Assembly (NCBI GenBank): GCA_030248215.1
Contig: JASANG010002926.1
Coordinates: 1-64,000, forward strand
Reading direction: 5' to 3'
DNA: 64,000 nucleotides
Source: Enoplolaimus lenunculus
Taxonomy: Eukaryota > Nematoda > Enoplea > Enoplida > Thoracostomopsidae
Below, piece after piece: positions 11,761 through 23,200 of the stretch; within the stretch, counting starts at the first letter, position 1; every line of letters begins with the position of its first letter. The notes beneath the pieces were generated by a model. It had not been told where the DNA came from, did no database searches, and worked only from the letters and a program-made list of their open reading frames with translations. The translations under genes and the position numbers were made by a program.

Positions 11761-12691
11761 ATTTGAATGTCGCACCTCTCGCGCTTTTACTATCAATTAA
11801 TCGCGGTATCTGTCTGAAACAATTAACCTGTAAATTATACGACCTACTGTCTTCGGTGGTACAATTGCAAAGTATAGGGCACATAATACATTCAGTGTAC
11901 ACATATTTACTAACAATTATGCATCTAGGTATGTTTTCACAGTCATAAATTTTTATGTAAGGTGATAATCGTTCAGTGACATAATCATCTAAAACAGAAG
12001 TTTCATCTGGAGCTTCATACCGGTTTTCTTTAATACGTTCTTGTTCTATATTACGAATGGGCATCCGAATAAGAGTATTATACCGACAAACAGGCAAATT
12101 GCTTTTTGTCTGACTCAGGGGTACATTTAGGATCTGATAATGTTCGTTTCTAGGAAAAACTGAATCTTGTGGCACTGCTATATTAAGAGGTCTGTTATCG
12201 ATAACTCCACCAGCTAAAAAATCTTTTATAGTTTCGGCCAATTCGATTTCAGTAAAAGATATATCATTTACTTTTTGGAAGAATTTCAAAGTTACACTGT
12301 TAGAATTTTTAAACATACTAGCAGTATCATTTAACATTTGTTTATCGCCTAAAAGTATCCTAGTCATAAAGGTACCTAAGTTGAACGTATCAAAATAACT
12401 AGAATCCAGTCGTAATCTTTCTTGTTCTATACTACTCATTTTTATTACGTTATCCTTAATTTCAAATATATCTGGTTCGAAAAAACTTATACCAGAATCC
12501 TCTAATTGCTTATTCACATATAAAACATCTCCGGCTGTTTCTTCTACTTCTAAGTCATCAATCTCCGAATAAGTTTCATTAATTATAATTGTGTCAACGC
12601 AGGCTACAAATTCTGGGTACAGTTTTTCCACTAACATTTCTTTTTGTTTTGCTAATAATTCTTTTTCCTTATTTACTTGTTGAAACTTCAT
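11759..12691 (-). CDS. Unassigned 310-residue frame between gag and the env-like region
   Basis: This frame lies between gag and the env-like region and resembles no standard gag or pol domain that I recognise. Its N-terminus is Lys/Glu-rich and probably coiled-coil (near KEKELLAKQKEMLVEKLY), the middle is acidic, and the C-terminal 70 residues are cysteine-rich (a cluster around CIMCPILCNC). That cluster is followed at once by more cysteine-bearing sequence leading into the env-like region. It may be the N-terminal, surface-subunit side of the env-like protein or a separate accessory protein. No function is assigned. It is part of a fossil element. Confidence 0.5.
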   Translation of the reverse strand: MKFQQVNKEKELLAKQKEMLVEKLYPEFVACVDTIIINETYSEIDDLEVEETAGDVLYVNKQLEDSGISFFEPDIFEIKDNVIKMSSIEQERLRLDSSYFDTFNLGTFMTRILLGDKQMLNDTASMFKNSNSVTLKFFQKVNDISFTEIELAETIKDFLAGGVIDNRPLNIAVPQDSVFPRNEHYQILNVPLSQTKSNLPVCRYNTLIRMPIRNIEQERIKENRYEAPDETSVLDDYVTERLSPYIKIYDCENIPRCIIVSKYVYTECIMCPILCNCTTEDSRSYNLQVNCFRQIPRLIDSKSARGATFK

Positions 12692-12721
12692 TTTAGTTTC
12701 TTCTAATTCTTGTTGAATTTT

Positions 12722-13903
12722 CTATAAGCTTATTTCGTTATCAGTTTTTCTTATAACTGCGGCTACTTCAGAAGCTGTCTTTTTTGTACTCGGTAACGGT
12801 GTATTTTGCAGGGAGATATTATTAAAACGATTTGGCGATTGCTGATGTTTCCTCACTTGCGTTTCAGGTCTAGTGTTATTGTAAAATGGTTGGGGTTTAA
12901 GACGAAATGAATTAGAATAAGCGTTTCTATTAGTGCTCGGTAGAGAAATTCTTGCCATTTGGCAACCTGCCGCGGTATGTCCGATTCTTCCACAAGTGTA
13001 AGATCGTGGTGAATTTGCGGAAGTCCTAGAATTAATTATTGTTCGCCTATCATAAGACGGCGGATCAAGCGGTGTAGTTCGGTTATTATCAAAAAACGTG
13101 TTTGTGCGATTTTTGTTTTGATTTTTTTCTAAATAGCGAACTTTACCTTGGACTCGATTAACAGAGTTTATCAAACCCTGTTGCGTACGAATCAACTGAT
13201 CCAAAGAACGTTCCATGCGTTTATTACTAGTATCACTATTACTATATCTCGCCTGTCCACGATTTTCAGGTAAAGCACTACGAAAATTTTGCGACGGTGC
13301 CTGATAGTTTTGTAACCCCAAAGTCGGTTGGGGCTTTGGAAAAATGACCGCTTGCATGTCTAAACGCATTGCAATATCATCTGCTTGTTGCAGAGTATTA
13401 ATAGGCATTTCCTTGAAAACTTGAGCCTTAGTTTCAGAAGAGCGGATTCCAGAAAAGAATTTTCCGATTATAAAACGTCGAATTGTTTCCTCAGACTCGC
13501 CTGCATAGGCTCGTCGACAAGCTCTTTTTATAGCCTTTAAATATGAATATAAAGATTCCCCTTCCATTTGTTCGCGGCCTTGCAAGGCAGCTTCATGATA
13601 AACTGCTAACTCAGGGGAGGCTAATTTATGTTCTAGCGCAGTGCATGTTGATTTAAAAGTACGTTTATCTTCAGCAGGCAACCCATCATAAATATCTTTT
13701 GCGATATCTCTTAGATATGCTGGTAGTAGACGAGATTTCATTTCCTCATCTATTAATTTTGCGGCGCAAATTAAATTAAAATTTTCTAACCAAGTATTAA
13801 AATCTGGCCCCGTTAAACCTCCATGAAACAAATGTATAACTAGGTCAGGTTCTGTGCTATGAGTTACTCGAGTTTGTGCGAGAGATGAATTCATGTTTGC
13901 CAT
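12722..13903 (-). CDS. gag: gag-like capsid/nucleocapsid frame of the LTR element (393 aa)
   Basis: This is the first long frame after the 5' LTR and primer site. The first half contains a Ty3-type capsid-like helical segment (for example WLENFNLICAAKLIDEEMKS and a stretch with YHEAALQGREQMEGESLYSYL), as in the retrotransposon gag domain family. The second half is basic and rich in Asn, Arg, Ser and Pro, with a zinc-knuckle-like CGRIGHTAAGC motif, fitting nucleocapsid. In this family it would package the element RNA into particles. It belongs to a fossil element. Confidence 0.85.
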   Translation of the reverse strand: MANMNSSLAQTRVTHSTEPDLVIHLFHGGLTGPDFNTWLENFNLICAAKLIDEEMKSRLLPAYLRDIAKDIYDGLPAEDKRTFKSTCTALEHKLASPELAVYHEAALQGREQMEGESLYSYLKAIKRACRRAYAGESEETIRRFIIGKFFSGIRSSETKAQVFKEMPINTLQQADDIAMRLDMQAVIFPKPQPTLGLQNYQAPSQNFRSALPENRGQARYSNSDTSNKRMERSLDQLIRTQQGLINSVNRVQGKVRYLEKNQNKNRTNTFFDNNRTTPLDPPSYDRRTIINSRTSANSPRSYTCGRIGHTAAGCQMARISLPSTNRNAYSNSFRLKPQPFYNNTRPETQVRKHQQSPNRFNNISLQNTPLPSTKKTASEVAAVIRKTDNEISL

Positions 13904-14186
13904 TCCGTCTGTGAGTTGCCTTACGTTCTGAGTTAAGTGATATTACGGATATTATATCTATGTTCCCTAGGAGTTCGCACACTTACATCCAGTATAGGCA
14001 CAAGTGCCTTAACAGTTATGTTTTGTAAATAACCAGATGAATTTTCTTCCGGAATTGGGCTTAAAGATCTATCTCTTCTCATAAAAGGTATTCAGACCGG
14101 CGCTCTAAACCTCTATAGAATTCTGGACTCAAATCAGCTACCACCGTGAACAATTTGTCAATTTTGTTCAAAAAATTTACTTCAAT

Positions 14187-14204
14187 ATCTCGGTGGGACC
14201 TCCA
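14187..14204 (-). promoter_or_regulatory. Primer-binding site matching tRNA-Gln
   Basis: The plus-strand text ATCTCGGTGGGACCTCCA equals the 3' end of animal tRNA-Gln including the added CCA, so the minus-strand element RNA would pair with it. It lies two bases inside the 5' LTR, where reverse transcription normally primes. The tRNA identity is recalled from the conserved tRNA-Gln 3' end. Confidence 0.85.
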
Positions 14205-14206
14205 AA

Positions 14207-15653
14207 TGTTATGTTTCCAACCAAGCAGCACGTATTTTTATTAAAGAATTAATTAAAAAAGTTTTCAATTAACATCCAACAACAAAAATTATGTATAGCG
14301 CCCGCAAATTATTAAAAATTAGCCACATCACGATCAATTTCCCAAAATTCACCACAAATTTTGTTTAAATTTCCTGGTTTGTTCTTAAAATAATTAACAC
14401 AGTTGTAGTAGTAAAGTGCCCATATAGGCCTACCATAATCATCATTAGTTACAGTTAGCAAGATACCATATGCTAAGAGTAGTTAAAGTAAACTGCGGGT
14501 CGTTGCCGACCTAAGTCTTAGTCAACCATAAACAGTAAGAACAGTAAAAGTTAAAATCCTTTCAACTAAACGAATCAATGCTTCGACACAAAAACTGCTT
14601 CGACACAAAAACTGCTTCGACACAAAAACTGCTTCGACACAAAAACTGCTTCGACACAAAAACTGCTGCTTTTCGCCAGGCGAACACCTTTTTATAGTCT
14701 CTTTTTGTCCTTGATTTCTGGTTGACAAATGGGCTCATTAGCATAGCCTAAAATTTTAAAAATATGAATTTGTGCTATATTTAAAATTTTAACGGAATTT
14801 TGTTTCGATAAAAGCTAAACTTTACGCTTGAATAATTTTGCTAGGCAATTTTCGCCAAAACAACTAACTTAATTTGGCCAATTCTTAAGAAAATTTTAGT
14901 AAGTTTATAAAATTTAACCTTTATTTTTGTGGTATGCGGTTCTTAATGACTTTGTTTACATCGATTTTAGCACAATTTATACTTTTTGTGCTTTTGTCAG
15001 CATAAATTCCTTGAAATACTATTCAATTTTTAAATAAAATTTACAAAATTTACAAAATTTACCGCCTCACCTTTCACGGCCAAGTTTTAGAAGGAAGTAA
15101 AACTCACTACTTTGTCAAAAACACTTTCGTTTTTGACCTTCAAAAACTAAAGGAAGAGTAAAGTGTGAACATGACACTTTACTCTTAATTACATCAAAAG
15201 TTTTTTTTAAAATTTCAAGTGCAAGTGCTCATCACTTGCACTTGATTGTTACATCAAAGGTTTGTTTAGTTTTAAGTTTTGTTTTTAGGTTGGGTTTTAA
15301 AATTTACTTTTAAGTTTTGTTGTTTTTTGACAGAGTTTAATTGAACTCGAGTCGGGAGGGACCCCCTACCATGTTGCTCAAGAGTGAACGGTGTTCTCCG
15401 CGAGGGTAAACCCAGGTCTGAAATCAGACCCGGTTAGGTACGGTAACTGTATGACGAACGCTCTGCAGTCGCTTTAACTGTATCTAGTTGGAGGCCACAG
15501 TACCTTCGGGGCTGGTCAATGGCTGACGACAGGTGTAGATCTATCGGAATCTCTTGAGTAACTTTAAACTTGAAATTAACTTTTTTTTGACCTGTTGGGC
15601 GTCTTAGTTATTTTGTCCTACAATTAAACTCTGTTGTTTTCTGTTCCGTAACA
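14207..15653 (-). repeat. 5' LTR of the large LTR element
   Basis: This 1447-bp repeat begins TG and ends CA on the plus strand, and it matches positions 1-1491 almost base for base. It contains five copies of a 17-bp tandem unit (14581-14665), two short hairpins (near 15155-15245) and a GC-richer structured block (about 15340-15560). It is the 5' LTR because the primer-binding site lies directly inside it at 14187-14204 and the coding parts run leftward. Confidence 0.95.
14581..14665. repeat. 17-bp minisatellite, five units, in the 5' LTR
   Basis: Five near-identical copies of the CTTCGACACAAAAACTG unit. The three-unit difference from the other LTR (51 bp) accounts for nearly all of the LTR length difference. 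Confidence 0.97.
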
Positions 15654-18600
15654 CAATGACGCTTATATCGCTCTGGTTCAACAAATGCAGTCGTTTTCCC
15701 TCTTATTCCCCCAGCACCGTGATAAAGCTATACAAGTAAAGTACAAATATGACTAGACCAGTATAAAGCTCAACTTCCGACCTTATGATTCTCCGAATGT
15801 GCCGAAAGTTCCTTTGTTTAGGTGCTTTCCGCACGACAATTACGATAACCTTAATCCTGTTGTTCCACTAAGTCACTAGCTCACACCGTACAAGACAAAT
15901 GCAAACGTTAACGTGACAACCCAAGTTCTCTGTAAATCCTCAAATAACCGCAAAATCCCCAAGTAAATCCCAAGTATCTACAGCCGAAACTAGCCCCGCT
16001 GGAATCAACTTATCCCAAGTACTTCAAATAACCCCAAGTATCTCATTACAACGTTCCCCAAGTAATTCCCCAAGTTCCCCTGGTACTGCCCGAAGGCTAC
16101 GCGCTATGCGCTTCCGTAATGAATCCCTGGTCGCTAAACAAACACTCTCCGATTACGTGAAAATAGCGCAAAAATAAAGCCGCATTTTCCAAGGTTGCAA
16201 GTACAATAATGATTATGGAGGCTGGCTACCCCAGCCCCCATACCGAGTTGATTTGCATAATTTTGTGTGTCCCGGGTGTCTCCGGCACTTTAGGGACACA
16301 CATCCTTTGCCATTGTAATAAACGAACAACAACAACAACAATATATTACCCCCCAGCCCCTAGCTATGTGCTTTCGGGCACTAAGCCTGACAACATATAT
16401 TTAACGGCCACGCAGGGCCCCTGAATACTGATACCTTGCGGACGCAGCCGCCATGCATAGATTTATAACTCCTACGCCGTTTAGCAACGCCTAAGCCTAA
16501 CTTAAGTTCTAAGAGAGACTAGGCGGAGCCGGGGACTCCCTTAAGGTGTGGATTTAGGTTTGGTTTTAGATTTTTTAGTTTTTAGGTTGAAATATATTTA
16601 AGAGTGGCACAGCCACCTACATGTCCTTGTCTGAACCTTTAGACAATGAATATGCACTAGGCATAAATATTTACTTTCCTGAAATCATTATCAGGAACTG
16701 TTATTGTCCGTAGTCCCTCTGAAGGGACTTTATTTTTGCGTTGGATGATGCGTGTGAATATGTGCGCACAACATGTGTTTATAAATTTGTGCGCGTGTAC
16801 TAACGCAATGTCCTGACATTCTACAGACAACATGTATTTATCTAGAGTTCCTTCCCACAGCGTCTAGACAATTAATACTAACTAAGCACAGCTATGAAAA
16901 TGTACGTTGCCTCCAGCTAGGATGCGTATTTTGATGCTGTTCCAAATCGGGTGGGTGGAACATTTATTACATCGGGGTGTGCATTTTCAACGTTTATGAC
17001 CCATTAGTTTTTAAAAGAAAATTTCAAAAAATTTCGCGCTGTGCGCGAAGTTTGATCCACTTTAAAGATGGCTTCACATTTTAGATCCATCATTTGCAAC
17101 TTTTGTGTGAAACTGTATTTGAAAGAGTGTCACCACAAGCATCAAACACGAGCGTGAGCTCGGACAACCTTAGATCAGATATCGAAATTCTGTATTCACG
17201 TCTCCGCTGTGAAGTGTTCTCCAACCCTGGAGTTTGGTGTGTGCGCCACCCCGTCAGTTCCAGCACTGTTCGAATGTTAAAAACTTATATAAGGTCTAAA
17301 GTCTGAGCGGCCACTCTTCATACGCTTCCGGAGCGGCTACTCTTCATACCCTTCATTAGGGGGGCCACTTCTAGAAGGCCCCAATTTAACCTGTAGAAAC
17401 ATACTGCCGAAGTTTTGAAATGCGCCTGGCTTCTCGCTAGCTTGGCTTGCGAGTTTTGACATTCTTCTATTTTGCTTGCTTTGATTGTTTAGTGGATTGA
17501 AACAGTACACAGACCTTTAAAATAAACATTTGGTTGCTAAGCCTAGGTGACCGTCTTGGATCAATAAAGAAGGCGGGGCGTTTCACTAACACATGCAACG
17601 TAAATCAAATTATAAAATACAATTAATGAATACGTTATAACTAAACGGAATTGAGCTGGACATAGGTGTTACGATTACAAGACAACGGCTACTGTTTTTT
17701 AAATATGGCAGTGCTTGAGAACACTTGTAAAATAGTTAAACCAAGAAAAAGTTGTGAAGCGCCCATAAGGCAAACAGGTCCATGACAATAAGTTATTAAA
17801 CGTAGTACCCGCCCTGACTTACAATTTAATTTCGGTACACGTTGATCAGACGCAACGAAACCATCGACGTGATCACTGCAAAATCTTTCACAACTGGATG
17901 CACTGCGTGTAAATAGTAAAGCGATCCGTGGTCTGGAATAAACTGCAAATTTTTTTAGCAAAAGAAACTAAATGAAACTCACGCCCAAACCGGACTAAAG
18001 GCTGCGTAAATTTTGTTAAAACTGCTGCTTTTATAGCAAAAATTTTATTAGTTTTTCAAGCCCGATTAACTGCCTTGAGGGCTTTAATATAGGCAACTAA
18101 GTTTATAATTTTTTTAAATTTTTGTTTACCAGCGTTTAAAACCAAAATATTTACGCTCGATTGAACAAACTTTAACGTTTTAACTAAGAATTTAACTATA
18201 AGCTTTAACATTTTTTGTTTTTGAAATTACAAACATTTACCTTTTAATGCTTGATTGCCCTATTTTAAGATTCAAATTAACGTATCGCATGAAACGTAAT
18301 CAATCATATGATTACAAGCCAGGAAACGGCAATGCAAAACTGAAAGTTATCCCTTTTCATCACATATAACAGTTTAAAATTAAGACTAGATGTAGCCGAG
18401 GTATAGTCTTAAAAACAATCATCAATATCCACCATTTCGATTTAGACGAGCGGTTTCAGAACAAAACTCGCGTTCTCTAATATTTTGCATTTCCGCACTG
18501 CATTACGAAAAGCTTGCGAGCGGAGCGAGCTAGAAATTAATTACCGAAAATTTAAAACAGTCAGGATATTAAAATTTTATTTTAAAGTGATTTCTTTTTC

Positions 18601-20206
18601 AAAAAACACATCAGCAAAATTGTATAAAAAAACTTGTGACCGAGAAGCCAAATAATGCACGAAAACACACATATTATTTATCAAGTGTTGCAAAATTTAA
18701 CAAATTTGCCCAGGCAACGACGTCAATAACATTTTCACGAAGTAAAACAATTTTATGAATTCAATGCTCTAATGCTATATGAAAAAGACGACAAAGTTTA
18801 CAAAATTATACAACTATCGATCTTTTCTAATTTGAAAATTGGAGCATGCTATACGTTGATAATTATAAAATTATCAATTTAATAAAAAGAAATCGGTCGT
18901 AACTGTATACATAGAGCGATGCGGGTGGTCCGCAACATAGGTGTGTAAACTTACAAAAATACAGTGGCCAATGCATAGCAGGGCAGAAATCACTCCAAGG
19001 CCGGAAAACCCATATTACCAATAAAATAAGAACAGCAATGTTTATACAACTAAAACTAATACATAGCCATTAACGCTAGATAGCTATTAAGCTTTAGCTA
19101 GCAAGATATATATTTTAGAAATATGTACTATTAAATGAAAAGAGAAATCTCAAATTATAGACAAAATATCATAAAAATGCTTCTAAATTGATAGAAAATG
19201 ACCAAAATACGCATTGTTTTCTCGCAGTATTGTTAGTTTCCGGTCATAGCAGTTAACAAAATAATCATTTTCATATAAATCCTTTTTGGTCGTTTTTGAA
19301 AGTATCCTGGACCTTGCTATGTGCTAGGGGCAGGGCGTGTTCAAGAGAAGGGTTAGATGGGATATATCTCCTCGCAAAATCTCTCTGGAGACACGAGAAG
19401 GTATTTTTAACTGAGTTAAGCATAACACTTGAATCGTAAAAGTTAAATGAATTTTCCTGTACTTTAAATTACACCCTCTCGAACTGAAATAATGGCAGCT
19501 CCAGTGGCTAGCGGCGACTACAGTTTTCTACTAAATATCGATATCCTACTTTTGATTGTACGCATGTGAGAAATGCTTGTCTGTGTGTTTGTGCAATATA
19601 ATGAAATGCTGTGTGGTATGATTGCCGGCAACATATGCGACCGTACCTGCATAGACCGACGTTGGGGTTACTCTGTAGGCGCAGTGGCATGTTGTCGCGC
19701 TATGGACACAGTATCCATTCGACAATAGGGTGGACGGTCAAGGGACGACCTCATCGAAAGTTGCGGCTTATAAGCGTGTGAAATAGCTTCTTCGTTTGCA
19801 TATACAGTGTTATGCAATGCAATGTATTGTATGCTTACCGGCAGCATACGTGTCGATGTATATCTACTCGATGACAAAAGCAACAACGTGGCATAGTGAC
19901 ATAGCGTTCGCTTGAACATCTGTAGGTCGCTAGTTCAAACCACCTTCCGCATGCCTACTTTTCCAGCTGTTTAGTGAGAACGTTTTAGTGATCAAATGTA
20001 CCTACCTAGACTGACATTGACCAGAACTCAATTTTTCAAATGGTTTTTTCTCGGTTTATGAGTATCACTTGGTTTACACGATTGTGTCTATCAGTAGTAT
20101 ATAATTCAGGACGTCGTTCAAGTCTGCGGTCTTCTACAATGCTCTTATGAATATTGTTGTTGTATAGTCAGGTACAAAAAGTAGTTAGCCTATTCTTAGA
20201 ATTACA
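15654..20206. other. Flank between the LTR element and prohibitin-2, no gene recognised
   Basis: About 4.5 kb with only short, low-complexity frames. It includes a proline/cytosine-rich stretch (15900-16100), a CAACAA microsatellite (about 16325-16345), GT-rich sequence near 16740-16800 and AT-rich sequence from 18000. A segment at about 17402-17455 (ACTGCCGAAGTTTT followed by a GCxxxGCGAGTTT-type stretch) recurs at 56677-56736, so at least part is dispersed repeat. The prohibitin-2 promoter should lie near the right end, but no clear core element is visible. Confidence 0.5.
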
Positions 20207-23200
20207 ATGGCTGGTCGCTTAGGTGACATAATGGGAAGGATTGTTCGTAACTCCGGCAATGCGACTGCGGCAGCAGCTGCGGTTGCGGGACTGGGTGGCA
20301 TCGGTTATGGCATATCGCAGTCGTTCTACACTGGTAAGTAGCCTAAAGATGATTGATATTGTAAGGCAGTATTATCTCATTTTAATTTGTGGTTTAGTTA
20401 TGATATTTTTATACTTGTACCTACGACAAAACAATTGTGAATGAGCAATATAGGTAACGTATGCAAATGTACTTGGTTTGTTGTTTTTTCGCTTCCTATA
20501 TACTTGTTCTTTTTACTTAACAAAATAAAAGCAAGTTATAATTCTATTTTTGACAGTTTGTCGATTTATTTCAAAATCATATCTGCTGAGCCAGCGTGTG
20601 ATAGCAAACATTCGTATACTAGGGAGCAGCCAGAATTATAATTTACCAGACACTGAATCGGAATTTGAAAAAATTACCGGAACCGGAAAGTTAAAAATCT
20701 ACGCCACCGTTAAATTCACTAATTTTCGTTTTTGCAATATTGTTGGTGAAATAACCCTAGTTAATAGAGATAGGTATTCACCAGCTTGCAAAGCGGAACT
20801 GCATTGTACCGGAATTGAAATCGGAATCGGAACAGCAAATTTATATTGAATTTGCAATCGGAATCGGAACTAGAAATTTTGTGATTGCACGGATAGTTTG
20901 TATATTGACAAATATCATTTTGATTTAGGGTGTCTGTTGGCCGACAATAATTTTCAAAAAGGTTGCATGAACAGGTTGGCGATGATTTTTGGTTCTGTAA
21001 AAACTAATCTACGATCAACTATTGCTAAGTTAGCTCATCGAAAGCAATTTAATAGATAAATAATACAGAATTTTTCTGCAACGTATCACAACAAATCTGA
21101 TTAAAATTAAAATTTCAGAATTCTGATTCTGATTGATTGTGGAATCGGAATGGGAACTTGTTTTGAATCGGTATCCTAATCGGAATCGGATTTCCGGATG
21201 CACCCTGGTATTTATTTTCATATTCCATAACTAAATTTACTTCAGTGCTTTATTTTCGGCGATGGTCAAGGCAGGGTGGCAACAAAGGTTTTGATTCGGT
21301 TTCGGCAAAATTTTGCCGAAACCGGATTCGGTTGTGAAAAGGCCGAATCCTACAATGTTTGGCAATATGTTGTTTTCAGTTTTAAACAAAATTTTTTAAA
21401 TAACTTGTTATATTAATAAAAAATTTTGTTTCAGGACACAAATTCAAAACTGAGGTTGGGCACAAAATAAATATATTATCGATTTAAAAGTTATGCGGTT
21501 GGCATTGCGTCGATATTCTGAAACAAATTATAAATATAACTGAAATTTGCAACATGTAAGATTCGGATTTGGATTTGGCAAATTTATAATAGATTCGGAT
21601 TGGTATTAAATTTTGGTCGGTGGAAATTAAGATATTTAACTAAAAATGACGATAAAAATTAGATTTCATTACGTAGTATACGTTCTGTTCCAGTAAATTG
21701 TATTTCCGGTTTAGTGTTATTCTAGGGGCGTAACAGAATAGCCAGCATATTTCTATTACCCCTAAAGCTAAGCGTAAACTTTAGCATAAAATGGTTCTAT
21801 AACTAAGCCTAACTAAGCCTTAGAAAAAATATTAGGCTTAATCCAAGCCAGGGATGGTCGGAGACCGGCAATGAAAAATCTCGGTATCGGTCAACTTTTG
21901 GACATCACGGCAAATGATAAAGTTTTTAAAAGAAATTTTTTCTAGTGTTTTTTGTTGTTTTTCCGTTTTTTCATAGTTTTTGTGTGTTTTCAAATTATCT
22001 ACTGATTATTATTGCGTAACTATGAAAATTATAGATTCATTACGAAATTTAATTCGTCAGGCATTACTTGCTTTAACAATATTAACTTCTGCTTTTTACA
22101 GGACTACCAGTATTTGCTGAATCCTCGAATTGTAGTGACGGTTCCAAACCACGGAGACTCAAAAAAGTGAGACCTGCCAAATACCGAGACTTAGACCGGG
22201 ACTCCCATCCCTGATCGTAGCCATCTCTGTTTAATAGTAACTACGGAAAACCGGATGCCCTTAAAAGGAACATTAGCCAAACGAATATTGCAACTGAACG
22301 CAACGCTACAAAAACATAAAATAGTGGAATAGTGTCGTTGTTAAAGGTCTCGGTTTCGAGGATTCAGCAAATGCTTAGCCAAACGAATATTGCAACTGAA
22401 CGCAACGCTACAAAAACATAAAATAGTGGAATAGTGTCGTTGTTAAAGGTCTCGGTTTCGAGGATTCAGCAAATGCTGGTTGACCTGTAAAAAGCAGCAG
22501 TTAATATTATTGAAGCAAGTGCATGATGAATGAAATTTCGCTATGAATCTATGAATTTTCAGTTACGCAATAATTATTAGCAGATAGTCTGAAAACATAC
22601 AAAAAATTACGAAAAAAGCATTAGAAATAATATATTTTGAAATTTTTTTCTCGGTGGTTAGCAAAAGTTGAAGGAGACCCAGAGTTTTCATGGCCGGCCT
22701 CCACCCATCTCTTGCTCGGATTTAAGCTGTGATTTTCGCCTTGGCTTAGGGTTAGGCTTAGTTATAGACCCATTTTTACGCTGAAGTTTAGGCTTAGCCT
22801 TATGAATAATCGAAATATGGTGAGATATATATTCTGTTAGTGTTACGCCCATAGAATAACACTTGTCATCTTATATTTTGTTTTCCAGCGTTATTATAAC
22901 CCAATAAACACTATGAACGTACACGGTGGCAAGCACTTATGTGCATTAGTTGTGTGAGAGAAAAAATATGTAAAAGTAATTCAATCAGTTCGATGGTACT
23001 TGGCATGGCATAAATACGAGTGATGGTATAAATTTTTTGAAGTTTTAAAAAATAATATCCGGCCAGCTACAATAGCGGAGCCGAATGTCGATTTTTTGCC
23101 GGAGCCGGATATCCGTATGCACCATGATATATATATGTATATATTTATATATATCTGTGCGTATATCTGTATATATGTATATATACAATATAAATTTAGT

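Larger units (their letters stand above)
1..15653 (-). mobile_element. Large Ty3/gypsy-type retrovirus-like LTR element with env-like region and helicase
   Basis: This is a nearly complete LTR element read on the minus strand, about 15.65 kb long; its 3' LTR starts about 3 bases before the window. The parts in transcription order are 5' LTR, tRNA-Gln-type primer site, gag, an unassigned frame, an env-like region, protease, reverse transcriptase, RNase H, integrase, an SF1 helicase region, polypurine tract and 3' LTR. The RT motif YIDDILVFS and the integrase architecture place pol in the Ty3/gypsy (Metaviridae-like) group. The two LTRs are almost identical apart from copy number of a 17-bp internal repeat and scattered substitutions, so insertion looks recent. 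Several long frames are still open, but the element carries a handful of breaks and is treated as a fossil. The target-site duplication cannot be tested because the left flank lies outside the window. Confidence 0.95.

Noticed and set aside
15654-17600. A solo LTR or second retroelement next to the large LTR element
   Set aside because: No second copy, matching termini or pol sequence could be identified; left as unassigned flank.
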